64,000 nt of DNA from contig CAZFZB010000001.1 of assembly GCA_964523415.1 (NCBI GenBank), positions 1 through 64,000 of the forward strand. The letters run 5' to 3'. Every line of letters starts with the position of its first letter. Position 1 is the first letter of the stretch. This document shows positions 16,148 through 23,891 of the stretch, in pieces. The DNA comes from M0108 sp964523415. GTDB taxonomy: Bacteria; Pseudomonadota; Gammaproteobacteria; Chromatiales; Chromatiaceae. A program made the translations under genes and the position numbers. The notes under the pieces are model-generated. The model was not told the DNA's origin. It did not search any database and saw only the letters and a list, made by a program, of their open reading frames with translations.

Positions 16148-16903
16148 GTGGAGCCGGAGGATCCGCCGCGAACCGAGCCAAGAGGTGGGGGGCTTGGGCC
16201 CCAGTTACCGCTCGCCCTCGACAAACAACCCGAGTTGAATTTCTCCGAGTATCTGCCCGGTCCCAATGCCGAAGGGGTGAAAGCCATCTGTGCCTGGGCC
16301 CAGGCCTTTCCTGAGGTGGATAGCGACCGCTTTGTTTACCTCTTTGGCCCTTCCAGCACGGGCAAGACCCACCTGCTCCTGGCCGCCTGCCGGGCCGCAA
16401 GGGAGGCAGGTCTGGCCTCGGCCTACCTGCCCCTGGACCACCCGGGTCTAGACCCCCCCATCCTCGACGACCTTGAAAGCCTGGACCGTATTGCCCTCGA
16501 CGGACTGGAGGCCGTCGCAGGTATCCCCGCCTGGGAACATGCCCTCTTCCACCTCTTCAATCGACTTCGCGAGGCTGATCGGGGCCTGTTGGTCGCCTCA
16601 AGGAATCCCTACGTGGAACTGGGAATCCTGCTTCCGGACCTGCTCTCCCGACTGGCCTGGGGCCCCGCCTATCGACTCAAGCACCTTGGAGAGGCTGAAT
16701 GCGCGGACTTGCTGCGTCAAGGGGCCGAAAGGCGTGGGCTCCCACTCGGCGAGGAGGCCATCGCGTACCTCCTTAAAAGGTGTCCTCGTGAACCTGGCCA
16801 CCTTCTTGCCCTGCTCGGGGCGCTCGATCAGGCCAGCCTTGCCCAAAAAAGACGCCCGACCCTCCCCCTAATTCGCAAACTGCTCGGCAACCAGGAATCC
16901 TGA
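16148..16903 (+). CDS. hda: DnaA regulatory inactivator Hda
   Basis: 251 residues from GTG 16148, with AGGGGAAG about 9 bases upstream. An in-frame TTG 45 bases earlier lies inside wrbA. It is an AAA+ protein homologous to DnaA domain III: Walker A GPSSTGKTHLL near residue 79 and a degenerate Walker B (IALDGLEAVAG). Close to the N-terminus QLPLAL matches the beta-clamp-binding pentapeptide of Hda. With the clamp it stimulates ATP hydrolysis by DnaA and so prevents over-initiation. A 20-residue Pro/Glu-rich N-terminal tail precedes the clamp motif. A DnaA box lies 202 bases downstream. Confidence 0.9.
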   Translation: MEPEDPPRTEPRGGGLGPQLPLALDKQPELNFSEYLPGPNAEGVKAICAWAQAFPEVDSDRFVYLFGPSSTGKTHLLLAACRAAREAGLASAYLPLDHPGLDPPILDDLESLDRIALDGLEAVAGIPAWEHALFHLFNRLREADRGLLVASRNPYVELGILLPDLLSRLAWGPAYRLKHLGEAECADLLRQGAERRGLPLGEEAIAYLLKRCPREPGHLLALLGALDQASLAQKRRPTLPLIRKLLGNQES

Positions 16904-17352
16904 AAACCGGATGCTTGCGAGGCATTTCCCACAGGGGTGTTTCATGCCTGATTTTGGATGTCAAGATGTTCTCGGATCAATGTCTTAGAAATATAACCCA
17001 TTGTTTATCATTAACTAAAGAGAACTGACCAGAAAGTTTCCAATACCGCCCCAGCCCTTGAGTGACGGGGGTTCTCGGGGAATCGGCAGGCCTTGTCTAC
17101 AGACTTATCCACAGATAGCGGGGATAACCACCTACCTTTCCATCGATGATCTGTTCAAAGGGCCTTGCATCGGACAAGAACTCCGATTATTGTCATGAAA
17201 CAGAAATAATTCTCCCGACCTAGTATCGGGGGAGACAGGTCACCAATCCCATTTTCGCCGCCCCCCAAGCGTTTTACCCCTAGGAATATGCCGCATGGGA
17301 TAAGGGGCTCAATGGTGGCCTGGCCAATGGCGCCCACCTAGGAGGAATATCC
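16904..17352. other. 449-bp intergenic region hda - cytochrome c4
   Basis: No convincing gene. It contains a perfect DnaA box (listed separately), a short GC hairpin around 17214-17237 (TCTCCCGA / TCGGGGGAGA) without a U-run, and an AT-richer patch around 16985-17030. The cytochrome gene has a strong AGGAGGAATATCC ribosome site at the right edge. I could not place a promoter with confidence. Confidence 0.5.
17105..17127. promoter_or_regulatory. DnaA box (perfect) plus an opposed partial box
   Basis: TTATCCACA at 17105-17113 is the highest-affinity E. coli DnaA box. Five bases on, CGGGGATAA (17119-17127) reads TTATCCCCG on the other strand, 7 of 9. dnaA, dnaN and gyrB are not nearby, so this is not an obvious oriC. 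It lies between hda and the cytochrome gene. Confidence 0.6.
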
Positions 17353-18108
17353 ATGAAGCCCAGCTCTGCCCTTACCTTTTCCCTGGTCCTTGGCCTGACG
17401 GTCAGTTTCCCCCTGTTGGCGGATGACTCTGAAGCCGCGGCTAAGGAGGTAGAACAAGCCATCCATCTCCAGCCCAACCTGGAAAACGGCAAAAGGGTTT
17501 ACCTGATTTGCTCCGTTTGCCATCAACCAGAGGGCTGGGGAAGCGTGGACGGGGCCTATCCCCAGATCGCCGGGCAATATGCCTCGGTGACCATAAAGCA
17601 GCTCGCCGACATCCGGGCGCGCAACCGGGATAACCCCACCATGTTGCCCTTTACCATGCCAAGGACTCTCACCCCCCAGGATATTGCCGATGTAAGCGCT
17701 TACATCCAGCGTTTTCCCATGGACCCTTACAATGGCATGGGTCCAGGCACAGACCTGGAGTTAGGCAAGCGTCTCTTCAATGAAAACTGCGTGGAATGCC
17801 ATGGCGATCGGGGCCAGGGGGTACCGGAAAAGCACATGCCCATGCTCCAAGGGCAACACTATCGCTACTTGATACGCCAGTTTCAATGGATCCGCGACGG
17901 CAAACGCCGCAACGCGGATCGGGAAATGGTGAAGCAGATCCAGGGGTTCAGCAACCGCGAGGTGGCCGCCATCATGGACTATACCTCCCGCCTGGCACCA
18001 CCCCAGGAGATGGTCGCAGAGCCCGGTTACGTCAACCCTGACTTTCCCAACTTTTGGCGCCCCCGGCTTCCCACGGGGAAACCCATCGAGAGAGTGGCGG
18101 AACGTTAG
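17353..18108 (+). CDS. Dihaem cytochrome c (cytochrome c4-like), periplasmic
   Basis: 251 residues with a signal peptide cleaved near residue 23 (LLA-DD). Two class-I haem c sites are present, C53-SVC-H57 and C146-VEC-H150, each with later Met candidates (MLPF.TMPR and M in KHMPMLQG). The two-domain layout is that of cytochrome c4, which passes electrons from the bc1 complex to terminal oxidases. The C-terminal 35 residues (GYVNPDFPNFWRPRLP) are an extension. RBS AGGAGG is ideal. It converges on sat, with a GC hairpin between the two. Confidence 0.9.
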   Translation: MKPSSALTFSLVLGLTVSFPLLADDSEAAAKEVEQAIHLQPNLENGKRVYLICSVCHQPEGWGSVDGAYPQIAGQYASVTIKQLADIRARNRDNPTMLPFTMPRTLTPQDIADVSAYIQRFPMDPYNGMGPGTDLELGKRLFNENCVECHGDRGQGVPEKHMPMLQGQHYRYLIRQFQWIRDGKRRNADREMVKQIQGFSNREVAAIMDYTSRLAPPQEMVAEPGYVNPDFPNFWRPRLPTGKPIERVAER

Positions 18109-18144
18109 TTGTCACCCCGGCCTGGGGCGAGCGCCAGAGTAAGG

Positions 18145-18163
18145 GCGGGGCTTAGAGCCCCGC
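18145..18163. terminator. GC-rich hairpin between convergent cytochrome c4 and sat
   Basis: GCGGGGCT (18145-18152) pairs with AGCCCCGC (18156-18163) around a TAG loop. There is no U-run on either strand, so termination may be Rho-assisted or the hairpin may only protect the 3' ends. Confidence 0.4.
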
Positions 18164-18183
18164 TGGGTGTCACGGGGTCGGGC

Positions 18184-19371
18184 TTACTTCAGGGATTGGT
18201 AATAATCCATGAGGATCTTGGCTACCTCGGGACGTGAGAACTCCTTGGGCGGGGCAATGCCACCACCCAGGAGTTCCCGCACCTTGGTACCGGACAGGAG
18301 CACGAAGTCCTCCTTGGTATGATCCGGAGCCTCCCTCATCATGACCACCCGACCCAACTTCTTGGACCAGGCGGTGTGGTCGGCCTTGAAGATCTCGATT
18401 TCCAAGGCACCCTCGGGCACCTCTTCATCGAAAATGGTCTGGGCATCGAAGGCGCCATAATAATCGCCCACACCGGCATGGTCGCGTCCGATGATGAAGT
18501 GGGTGGCGCCCATGTTCTGGCGGAAATAGGCGTGCAGCACCGCCTCGCGGGGGCCGGCATAAAGCATGTCGAACCCATAGCCGGTAACCATGGCAGAGTT
18601 AGGCTTGAAGTAGAGTTCCACCATCTTGCGGATGGCGGCATCACGCACGGGCGCTGGGATGTCGCCGGGCTTGAGCTTGCCGAGCAGCATGTGAATCACC
18701 AGACCGTCGCAGCCCAGGCGATCCATGGCCATGTGGCACAGTTCCTCGTGGGCGAGGTGCATGGGGTTGCGGGTCTGGAAGGCAACGACATTCTTCCAGC
18801 CGCGTTCGGCGATTTCGTGGCGAATCTCCACCGCAGTACGGAAGGTATCCGGAAAGTCATCCTGGAAATAGGAAAAGTGCAATACCTGGATGGAACCGGA
18901 GACGGCATGGCGGCCCTGGCTATTGAAGGTGGACACACCCGGGTGTTCGCCATCGCTGGTGCGATAGACCTTCTCAGTCATGAAGGCCATCTGCTCATCG
19001 CTGACCTCCTCGATGGCTTCCACGTCCATGACCGCAAGTACCGGATGGCCATCCATGTTAGGGTCGCGCAGGGCAATGCGGCTGGCTCCCGAGATAGCCG
19101 TGACATCTTCCAGTAGGCACATCACCGGCACGGGGAAGAAGGAGCCGTCAGTCAGACGCATCTTCTCGCAAGCACCCATGGCATCGGCGACATTCATGAA
19201 ACCCTTGAGGGGAGTGAAATAGCCACCTCCCATCATGACGGCATTGCCCGCCGCCTGAGAACTGATAACCACCGAGGGCAAGGACTCCGCCTCGCGCATC
19301 AGACGATGGTGTTGGTCAGGGTCGTACACAAACAAGGGTTTCAGTTCGTCGGAACCGACTGGTTTGATCAT
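18184..19371 (-). CDS. sat: Sulfate adenylyltransferase (ATP sulfurylase), dissimilatory type
   Basis: 395 residues from ATG 19371 (MIKPVGSDELKPLFVYD). AGGAG sits 9 bases upstream of this ATG but directly against another ATG three codons earlier. The ATP-binding motifs are visible: QTRNPMHLAHE (the QXRNPXHXXHE form) and GRDHAGVGDYYGAFD, plus SGTKVRELL near the C-terminus. It is the homo-oligomeric Sat without an APS-kinase domain. In sulfur oxidisers it runs toward ATP formation: APS + pyrophosphate give ATP + sulfate. The sequence is very close to what I recall of the purple sulfur bacterial enzyme. aprBA and aprM are not adjacent here. A 300-bp leader region lies upstream. Confidence 0.97.
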   Translation of the reverse strand: MIKPVGSDELKPLFVYDPDQHHRLMREAESLPSVVISSQAAGNAVMMGGGYFTPLKGFMNVADAMGACEKMRLTDGSFFPVPVMCLLEDVTAISGASRIALRDPNMDGHPVLAVMDVEAIEEVSDEQMAFMTEKVYRTSDGEHPGVSTFNSQGRHAVSGSIQVLHFSYFQDDFPDTFRTAVEIRHEIAERGWKNVVAFQTRNPMHLAHEELCHMAMDRLGCDGLVIHMLLGKLKPGDIPAPVRDAAIRKMVELYFKPNSAMVTGYGFDMLYAGPREAVLHAYFRQNMGATHFIIGRDHAGVGDYYGAFDAQTIFDEEVPEGALEIEIFKADHTAWSKKLGRVVMMREAPDHTKEDFVLLSGTKVRELLGGGIAPPKEFSRPEVAKILMDYYQSLK

Positions 19372-19671
19372 CTTCAGCATCTCCTGATCGCCCCCCGCGC
19401 CGCGTTCCGGACCCTTGTCCGATCAGCCGGTGAGCTAGTTGTTGGTAAACCTCAGTGGCGCTGTTCGCCGCATCCGCGGCCCATCCGCCAAATCCCAACT
19501 CCGGGTTTGGCGCGCCACTAGGAAAGTTACCACAGCAGCAGAGCTTCCCCAAGCCTCGCTTAGAGCGTCGGGATAAAAAACCTGTGGTCCAGATGGTAAT
19601 CATAGGCCAGCGGTAGCAACCTCCTTGGGCTAAAATTCCCACCTTCACCTGCGACCAGGAGCCTTTTTATC

Positions 19672-19893
19672 ATGCCCTATTTCATTTACCGGAAGACTGA
19701 AAACCCTCTTACCCTGTCCCATCTGTCAACTCAACAGGGGTACCGGGAGGCCAAGGAGACGGTGCGCGCCCTGCGGCAGGATCACCCCTTATCCGGGGAC
19801 GCCGCTTATCGGATGATTTTTGCCAAGAGCATGGGCGAGGCGGAAAGACTCCTCTCTACCCCCAGGGATGAGCGGGTGATCGGGGAGGATTGA
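19672..19893 (+). CDS. Small conserved protein of unknown function
   Basis: 73 residues, starting MPYFIYRKTENPLTLSHL and ending STPRDERVIGED. AGGAG lies about 10 bases before the ATG. The polar, helical middle (YREAKETVRALRQD) and the fixed C-terminus MIFAKSMGEAERLLSTPRDE resemble a family I have seen across gammaproteobacteria, without known function. No signal peptide, Cys or membrane segment. It sits alone between divergent sat and the convergent transglycosylase. Confidence 0.7.
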   Translation: MPYFIYRKTENPLTLSHLSTQQGYREAKETVRALRQDHPLSGDAAYRMIFAKSMGEAERLLSTPRDERVIGED

Positions 19894-19939
19894 CCCACCA
19901 GGGTCGACCGAACCCTAGCCACTAGGGAGAGGGTGTCGT

Positions 19940-20584
19940 TCAGCCCTTATTGGCTGAGGTACGTTCCGCCCAGATAAATTGCAGAACCTTACGCACATAG
20001 CGTTGGGTCTCTGGATAAGGTGGTATACGGTTGCCGTACTGCGCCACGGCGTTTTCACCAGCGTTGTAGGCCGCCAAGGCCAACTGTAGATCGTTGCCGA
20101 ACAAGGTGAGCAAGTCGCGTAAATACCTGGCACCGCCGCGTAGATTCTCCGTCGGATCCTCGATATTCTGAACCTGGTAACGTGCGGCGGTAGCCGGCAT
20201 CAATTGCATGAGGCCGGTGGCGCCGGCAGGGGAGACGGCAACGGGGTTATAGGCCGACTCGGCGCGAACTACGGCATGCAGCAAATCCGAATTAACCATT
20301 TCCTGACCCGCGATCAGTTCGATAGCACGTTCGTAACGGGCCCGGCGGGCGGAAAGCTTAGCCGGGGACGGCTCGACCAGGGTGCGGCTCTGGCCCATGG
20401 CCACCAGCTTGGCGCTCTTTTCCGTGACGATTTTACCCGCGTCCCGCTTCCACTCGAGCTTCAGATCATTACCCTGGAGCGGGGAATCGGTGAAGTAGAT
20501 CTTTCCAGCCGAATCCACGTACTTATAGACGTCCGCCTGACCATACAGGGGCAAGAGGATCAGGATAAGGAGGATTCCGCGCAT
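19940..20584 (-). CDS. Lytic transglycosylase (SLT domain) with DUF4124-like N-domain
   Basis: 214 residues. A signal peptide (1-17) is followed by a DUF4124-like strand pair (VYKYVDSAGKIYFTDSPL), a basic linker, and a lysozyme-like SLT domain from about 85. Catalytic Glu is E109 in AVVRAESAYNP, followed by the expected GATGLMQLMPATA, NLRGGARYL and ALAAYNAGENAV motifs. Such enzymes cleave the MurNAc-GlcNAc bond of peptidoglycan to a 1,6-anhydro end in the periplasm. It diverges from the MepK-like endopeptidase across a 511-bp spacer. Confidence 0.93.
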   Translation of the reverse strand: MRGILLILILLPLYGQADVYKYVDSAGKIYFTDSPLQGNDLKLEWKRDAGKIVTEKSAKLVAMGQSRTLVEPSPAKLSARRARYERAIELIAGQEMVNSDLLHAVVRAESAYNPVAVSPAGATGLMQLMPATAARYQVQNIEDPTENLRGGARYLRDLLTLFGNDLQLALAAYNAGENAVAQYGNRIPPYPETQRYVRKVLQFIWAERTSANKG

Positions 20585-21095
20585 GGGACCTCTTAGCTTT
20601 CCGACTTAAAATAATGATTAGGACCCCTTCCAGGCCGAGGGCAACTTATCCTACACCTCACCCCAAGGCCAAATCCACTCTCAGATCCAGCCAAGCAAGC
20701 AGTATCGAAGACTAGAAGGGATCTTGTCAGGCCCCATCGGGAGCAGAAATTTTACAGACAGACCTGGTCCGTACCTGGACTCATAAGGGTACTTTTACAA
20801 TTTAGTTGCACAAATGTTACTTATGGCAGCAAAATTACAATAACCCCATTTCCTTTCGAATCATTTTATCATCTTATTCTCTTAATTATATATTTTTCAG
20901 GATGCGGATCTGCTTCCACGAGAAGGATGCCGGAATTTCAATCATCCGTTCGTCGCAAACAGGCGACAAGTTCACGGAATGACACAATTGCCAGGCATCG
21001 GAAAATTAAACAAATTATTTAGTTGCAAGACGCATATTTATTCTTATAATCCGACCCGAGTTCTCCACCACCACGATAACAACGAGGGTTACCGC
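20585..21095. other. 511-bp AT-richer divergent intergenic region
   Basis: No gene seen. The stretch 20780-21050 is clearly more AT-rich than its surroundings (runs such as TTAATTATATATTTTTC near 20882). A small stem GTCGC/GCGAC lies near 20952-20967, and one strong plus-strand promoter lies at 21023-21050 (listed). No riboswitch fold was recognised. Confidence 0.5.
21023..21050 (+). promoter_or_regulatory. Sigma70 promoter of mepK
   Basis: TTGCAA (21023-21028), 16-base spacer, perfect TATAAT (21045-21050). Predicted start near 21057 gives a leader of about 39 bases to ATG 21096. Confidence 0.75.
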
Positions 21096-21629
21096 ATGAA
21101 CCGGCGGATTTTTCTTGGCCTCGCCCTTTCCGCCGTTACGGCACCCGCCCTCGCCAGATTCAACACCCAGGAAACCACTCGCGTTCTTAACCTCCGCCAC
21201 ACCCACACCGATGAAACACTGCGTATCCCCTACCGCATCGGTGACAGCTACCAGAGGGATGCCCTGGCCAAGCTGAATCATTTCCTCCGGGATCACTACA
21301 CCCATGAAACCACTTTCATGGATCCCAAGCTGTTCGATCTCTTGTATGACTTGCAGACCCGTGTGAACAGCCAGGAATGCGAGATTGAGGTCTACAGCGG
21401 TTATCGCTCGCCCGAAACCAATGCCCAGCTCCGCCGGGCTTCCAAGCGTGTCGCGCGTAATAGCCTCCACATGAGTGGTCAAGCCATTGATGTCAGCTTC
21501 GCTGGCTGCTGCAATTCCAGCCTACGGGAATGCGCCATTGCCTTGAGTCGAGGCGGCGTGGGCTACTATGGCAACTCGAGCAGCTTCGTCCACCTCGATA
21601 CCGGACCGGTTCGTGCCTGGCGATCCTAG
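21096..21629 (+). CDS. mepK: YcbK/MepK-like murein endopeptidase (DUF882), Tat-exported
   Basis: 177 residues from ATG 21096 with GAGGG 9 bases upstream. A longer in-frame start lies upstream of the promoter -10 and is rejected. MNRRIFLGLALSAVTAPALA is a twin-arginine signal (NRRIFLG). The DUF882/peptidase M15-like core carries the zinc ligands H125 and D132 in NSLHMSGQAIDV and H166 in FVHLDTG, with YSGYRSPETNAQLR before them. E. coli MepK cuts 3-3 and 4-3 peptide crosslinks in peptidoglycan. The Tat signal, length and GGVGYY block match MepK well. Confidence 0.88.
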   Translation: MNRRIFLGLALSAVTAPALARFNTQETTRVLNLRHTHTDETLRIPYRIGDSYQRDALAKLNHFLRDHYTHETTFMDPKLFDLLYDLQTRVNSQECEIEVYSGYRSPETNAQLRRASKRVARNSLHMSGQAIDVSFAGCCNSSLRECAIALSRGGVGYYGNSSSFVHLDTGPVRAWRS

Positions 21630-21658
21630 CTTTCCTTTGCTGTCCTGTCTATGACATA

Positions 21659-21679
21659 GCGGCTTGGTCAACAAGCCGC
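21659..21679. terminator. Hairpin between convergent mepK and the ATPase gene
   Basis: GCGGCTTG (21659-21666) and CAAGCCGC (21672-21679) around GTCAA: a perfect 8-bp stem. No U-run follows, so a factor-dependent end is more likely. Confidence 0.4.
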
Positions 21680-21722
21680 CCCATGCCAACTGCACCGGGT
21701 GTGAGCCCTTGGGGGTGATGCC

Positions 21723-23594
21723 TCAATGGGTATCCGGAAAACCTATCGTCAGGCTGTCTGGGTGTTGCCCGCAGGTGATCTCCAGACCGATGGGTGAGTC
21801 TTGCGGGAAGCGCTGAGCGACTACCCAGTACTGAGTCAAATCGCCGCCCAATTCCGCCAAATTCTTCAAGGCGCCACGCATGCGGCGGCTATCGAAAAAG
21901 GCAAAGGGTTCATCGAGAAAGACAAACTGATCGTCGCGTACCATCCGTTCCACCAGTTCCTGGGATAAACCGAGGCGCAAAGCCAACATGATCTGTCGTT
22001 GCGTACCATTGGATATCTCGTCAAGATCCAGAAGGTTGCGCTTATCCCCCGAATAGACCCTAACCTGCAGACTCTCATCCACCTCGATAAACTCGTAGCG
22101 GCCTTCAGTGAATCGGGGCAGGGCGAGGCTCACCATATCGCGCAGCCCTTCGCTGAAGCGCTGTGACAGGTTCAGTGCCGCGCCCTCCAGAAGATCCTTG
22201 GCCAGCCTCCGCGTGGCAATCCAGTCGGTATCCAGGGCAATGCGCTTTTCAAGTTCCGTCAACTCCCGCGTCAGGTCGCGAAAACGCAGCCCCTCCCCCC
22301 GAAGCCGCTCGAGTGCCACCTCTACGGAGATCTTTAAGGCTGCGAGCCGACCGAGGTCACGCTTGATCCAAACGGCTTCATGCTCCAGGGCGCTACCGAC
22401 CTCCTGAACCGTAGCCTCCAGCAAGAGGATACGCTGGCGCAGGCGAGCGCGCCGCTCCAAATCTGGCCGATCGTTAAAGATCGCGGTGGCCTCATCCACT
22501 CCCCCCTGATGACCCAAGGCAATGAGCAATCGCGACGGCAAGGGTTCTATGGCATCCAGACGGTCCAACTCTTGAGCCAGACGTCTCGCTCGCGAACGGC
22601 GGCGACGCATTCCCAGGGCCAGTAAGGCTAGCCATAGCCAGAATAGGAGCAATAATCCACTCAGGACCACCTCGACGGCCAGCACGACCGTATGAGGAGT
22701 CAGCCCCGTCTTGGCGATCAAGCCCTCCAACCAAGTCAATAGCACCGGGATGGGCCAGGTCTCCGCCTGGAAGCGCAGCAGGCCCCAGATCGCCCCCACT
22801 GCCAGAACGGCTAGCAGGGCAATATTTGAGAGGAGGCCTGCCAGAGCGCGACGAGCACCGTGGGAGCCATGGCGACGGTAAGAAGAGCCATATTCGTCGG
22901 TGGCAGCTTGAAGGGCAGGCAAACGCACGGAAAGCCGCTCCTCACGCTCGGCGATCTCCGCGAGATTGGCTTCCAAGGCCTGTACCCGCCCCGCCTCGGG
23001 AGAAAGCCGCTCCAGTTCGTCCTTCAGGGCGTCTCGGCGTTCAAGGAGAGAGGCCCGATTTTCTTCAGCCTGTCGCATCTCCTCGCCAATCCCATTGGCA
23101 CAGGCCTCCAGTGGCGCTGAACCAACCATGGCCAGGACGGCAGGGCTGCGAGGATGGGGAGAGACGATCTCCCTCTGGGCCAGATAGAAGGTCTCCACAA
23201 AATCGTCGAAGCCATAACCAATCAGGCGGGTGATGGCCTTGGTTACCCCGGTAGCCCTAGCCAGCGGCCCATCGGGGGCATCGACGAGTACGAGACGTGC
23301 CGACTGCTCGCCATCCCGGGCCAGGTGACGGCTAACCTCATAGTTGCGGCCCTTGACACGAAAACGCAGGGTCACCGCCCCCTCCCCCGAACCCCAATGT
23401 ACCAGTTTACCGATACGGTCCTCGGCGAGGGAGAAGGTCCGGCCGAAGAGGGCAAAGCAGATGATTTCGCCGATCGCGCTTTTGCCACTTTCATTGTCCC
23501 CACTCAAGGCAATGATGCCCCGCTCCGGGAGATCCGCCAGGCGTAAACGCCGGTAGCGATGCAGGCACTCAGCCTCGATGCGCAGAATGATCAT
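21723..23594 (-). CDS. SMC/Rad50-like ATPase with an internal two-helix membrane anchor
   Basis: 623 residues from ATG 23594 (GGAGGG 8 bases upstream). An in-frame N-terminal extension of 42 residues is Gly/Arg-rich and rejected. Walker A GDNESGKS (32-39), Q-loop FYLAQRE (136-142), ABC-type signature SNGTQRQ (528-534) and Walker B FLDEP (D561, E562) place it in the Rad50/RecF/SbcC class. Heptad-like helices (about 170-225 and 375-470) flank a middle section holding two hydrophobic helices, about 252-273 and 302-328, around a short Trp/Pro-rich loop. Where SMC proteins have a hinge or zinc hook, this one has a membrane hairpin. The start overlaps the upstream 67-codon gene by 4 bases. Exact family not recognised; YhaN-type proteins are the closest comparison I can offer. 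Confidence 0.8.
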   Translation of the reverse strand: MIILRIEAECLHRYRRLRLADLPERGIIALSGDNESGKSAIGEIICFALFGRTFSLAEDRIGKLVHWGSGEGAVTLRFRVKGRNYEVSRHLARDGEQSARLVLVDAPDGPLARATGVTKAITRLIGYGFDDFVETFYLAQREIVSPHPRSPAVLAMVGSAPLEACANGIGEEMRQAEENRASLLERRDALKDELERLSPEAGRVQALEANLAEIAEREERLSVRLPALQAATDEYGSSYRRHGSHGARRALAGLLSNIALLAVLAVGAIWGLLRFQAETWPIPVLLTWLEGLIAKTGLTPHTVVLAVEVVLSGLLLLFWLWLALLALGMRRRRSRARRLAQELDRLDAIEPLPSRLLIALGHQGGVDEATAIFNDRPDLERRARLRQRILLLEATVQEVGSALEHEAVWIKRDLGRLAALKISVEVALERLRGEGLRFRDLTRELTELEKRIALDTDWIATRRLAKDLLEGAALNLSQRFSEGLRDMVSLALPRFTEGRYEFIEVDESLQVRVYSGDKRNLLDLDEISNGTQRQIMLALRLGLSQELVERMVRDDQFVFLDEPFAFFDSRRMRGALKNLAELGGDLTQYWVVAQRFPQDSPIGLEITCGQHPDSLTIGFPDTH

Positions 23595-23794
23595 GTACGT
23601 CCCTCCCCCACCGTCTCCAAGGCCTGAAGTCGCTCCAGAGCCAGATCCATGGCGGCCTGAAAGCGCTTTTCGTCCAGACCTTCGGCCGTATCGCGCCGCC
23701 GTTCCTGCTCTGCCGCGCAATAGGCGGCGAAGATGACACTGGGGCGTTCGAGAGGTTCCTCGTTGGTCTTACGGCTAAAGGGAAGCTTAATCAT
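23591..23794 (-). CDS. Small protein coupled to the membrane SMC-like ATPase
   Basis: 67 residues: a basic N-terminus (MIKLPFSRKTNEE), then two helices, SVIFAAYCAAEQERRRDTAEG and EKRFQAAMDLALERLQALETV. One Cys, no signal peptide or membrane segment. Its stop overlaps the ATPase start by 4 bases, so the two are translationally coupled. 97 bases separate it from the upstream exoribonuclease gene on the same strand. No family recognised. The tight coupling suggests a partner subunit or regulator of the ATPase (inference). Confidence 0.65.
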   Translation of the reverse strand: MIKLPFSRKTNEEPLERPSVIFAAYCAAEQERRRDTAEGLDEKRFQAAMDLALERLQALETVGEGRT

Positions 23795-23891
23795 GGGATG
23801 ACCTCGTGGGCCGCGACTATTGGGTACGCGGCATTAGCGGCTATTGTCGGGTAATTTTCCAACTGGTCAAAGTTCAGACCTCTGTCAAAAC

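Noticed and set aside
17214..17237. Hairpin TCTCCCGA / TCGGGGGAGA upstream of cytochrome c4
   Set aside because: Arms differ by two bases and no T-tract follows, so not called as a terminator.
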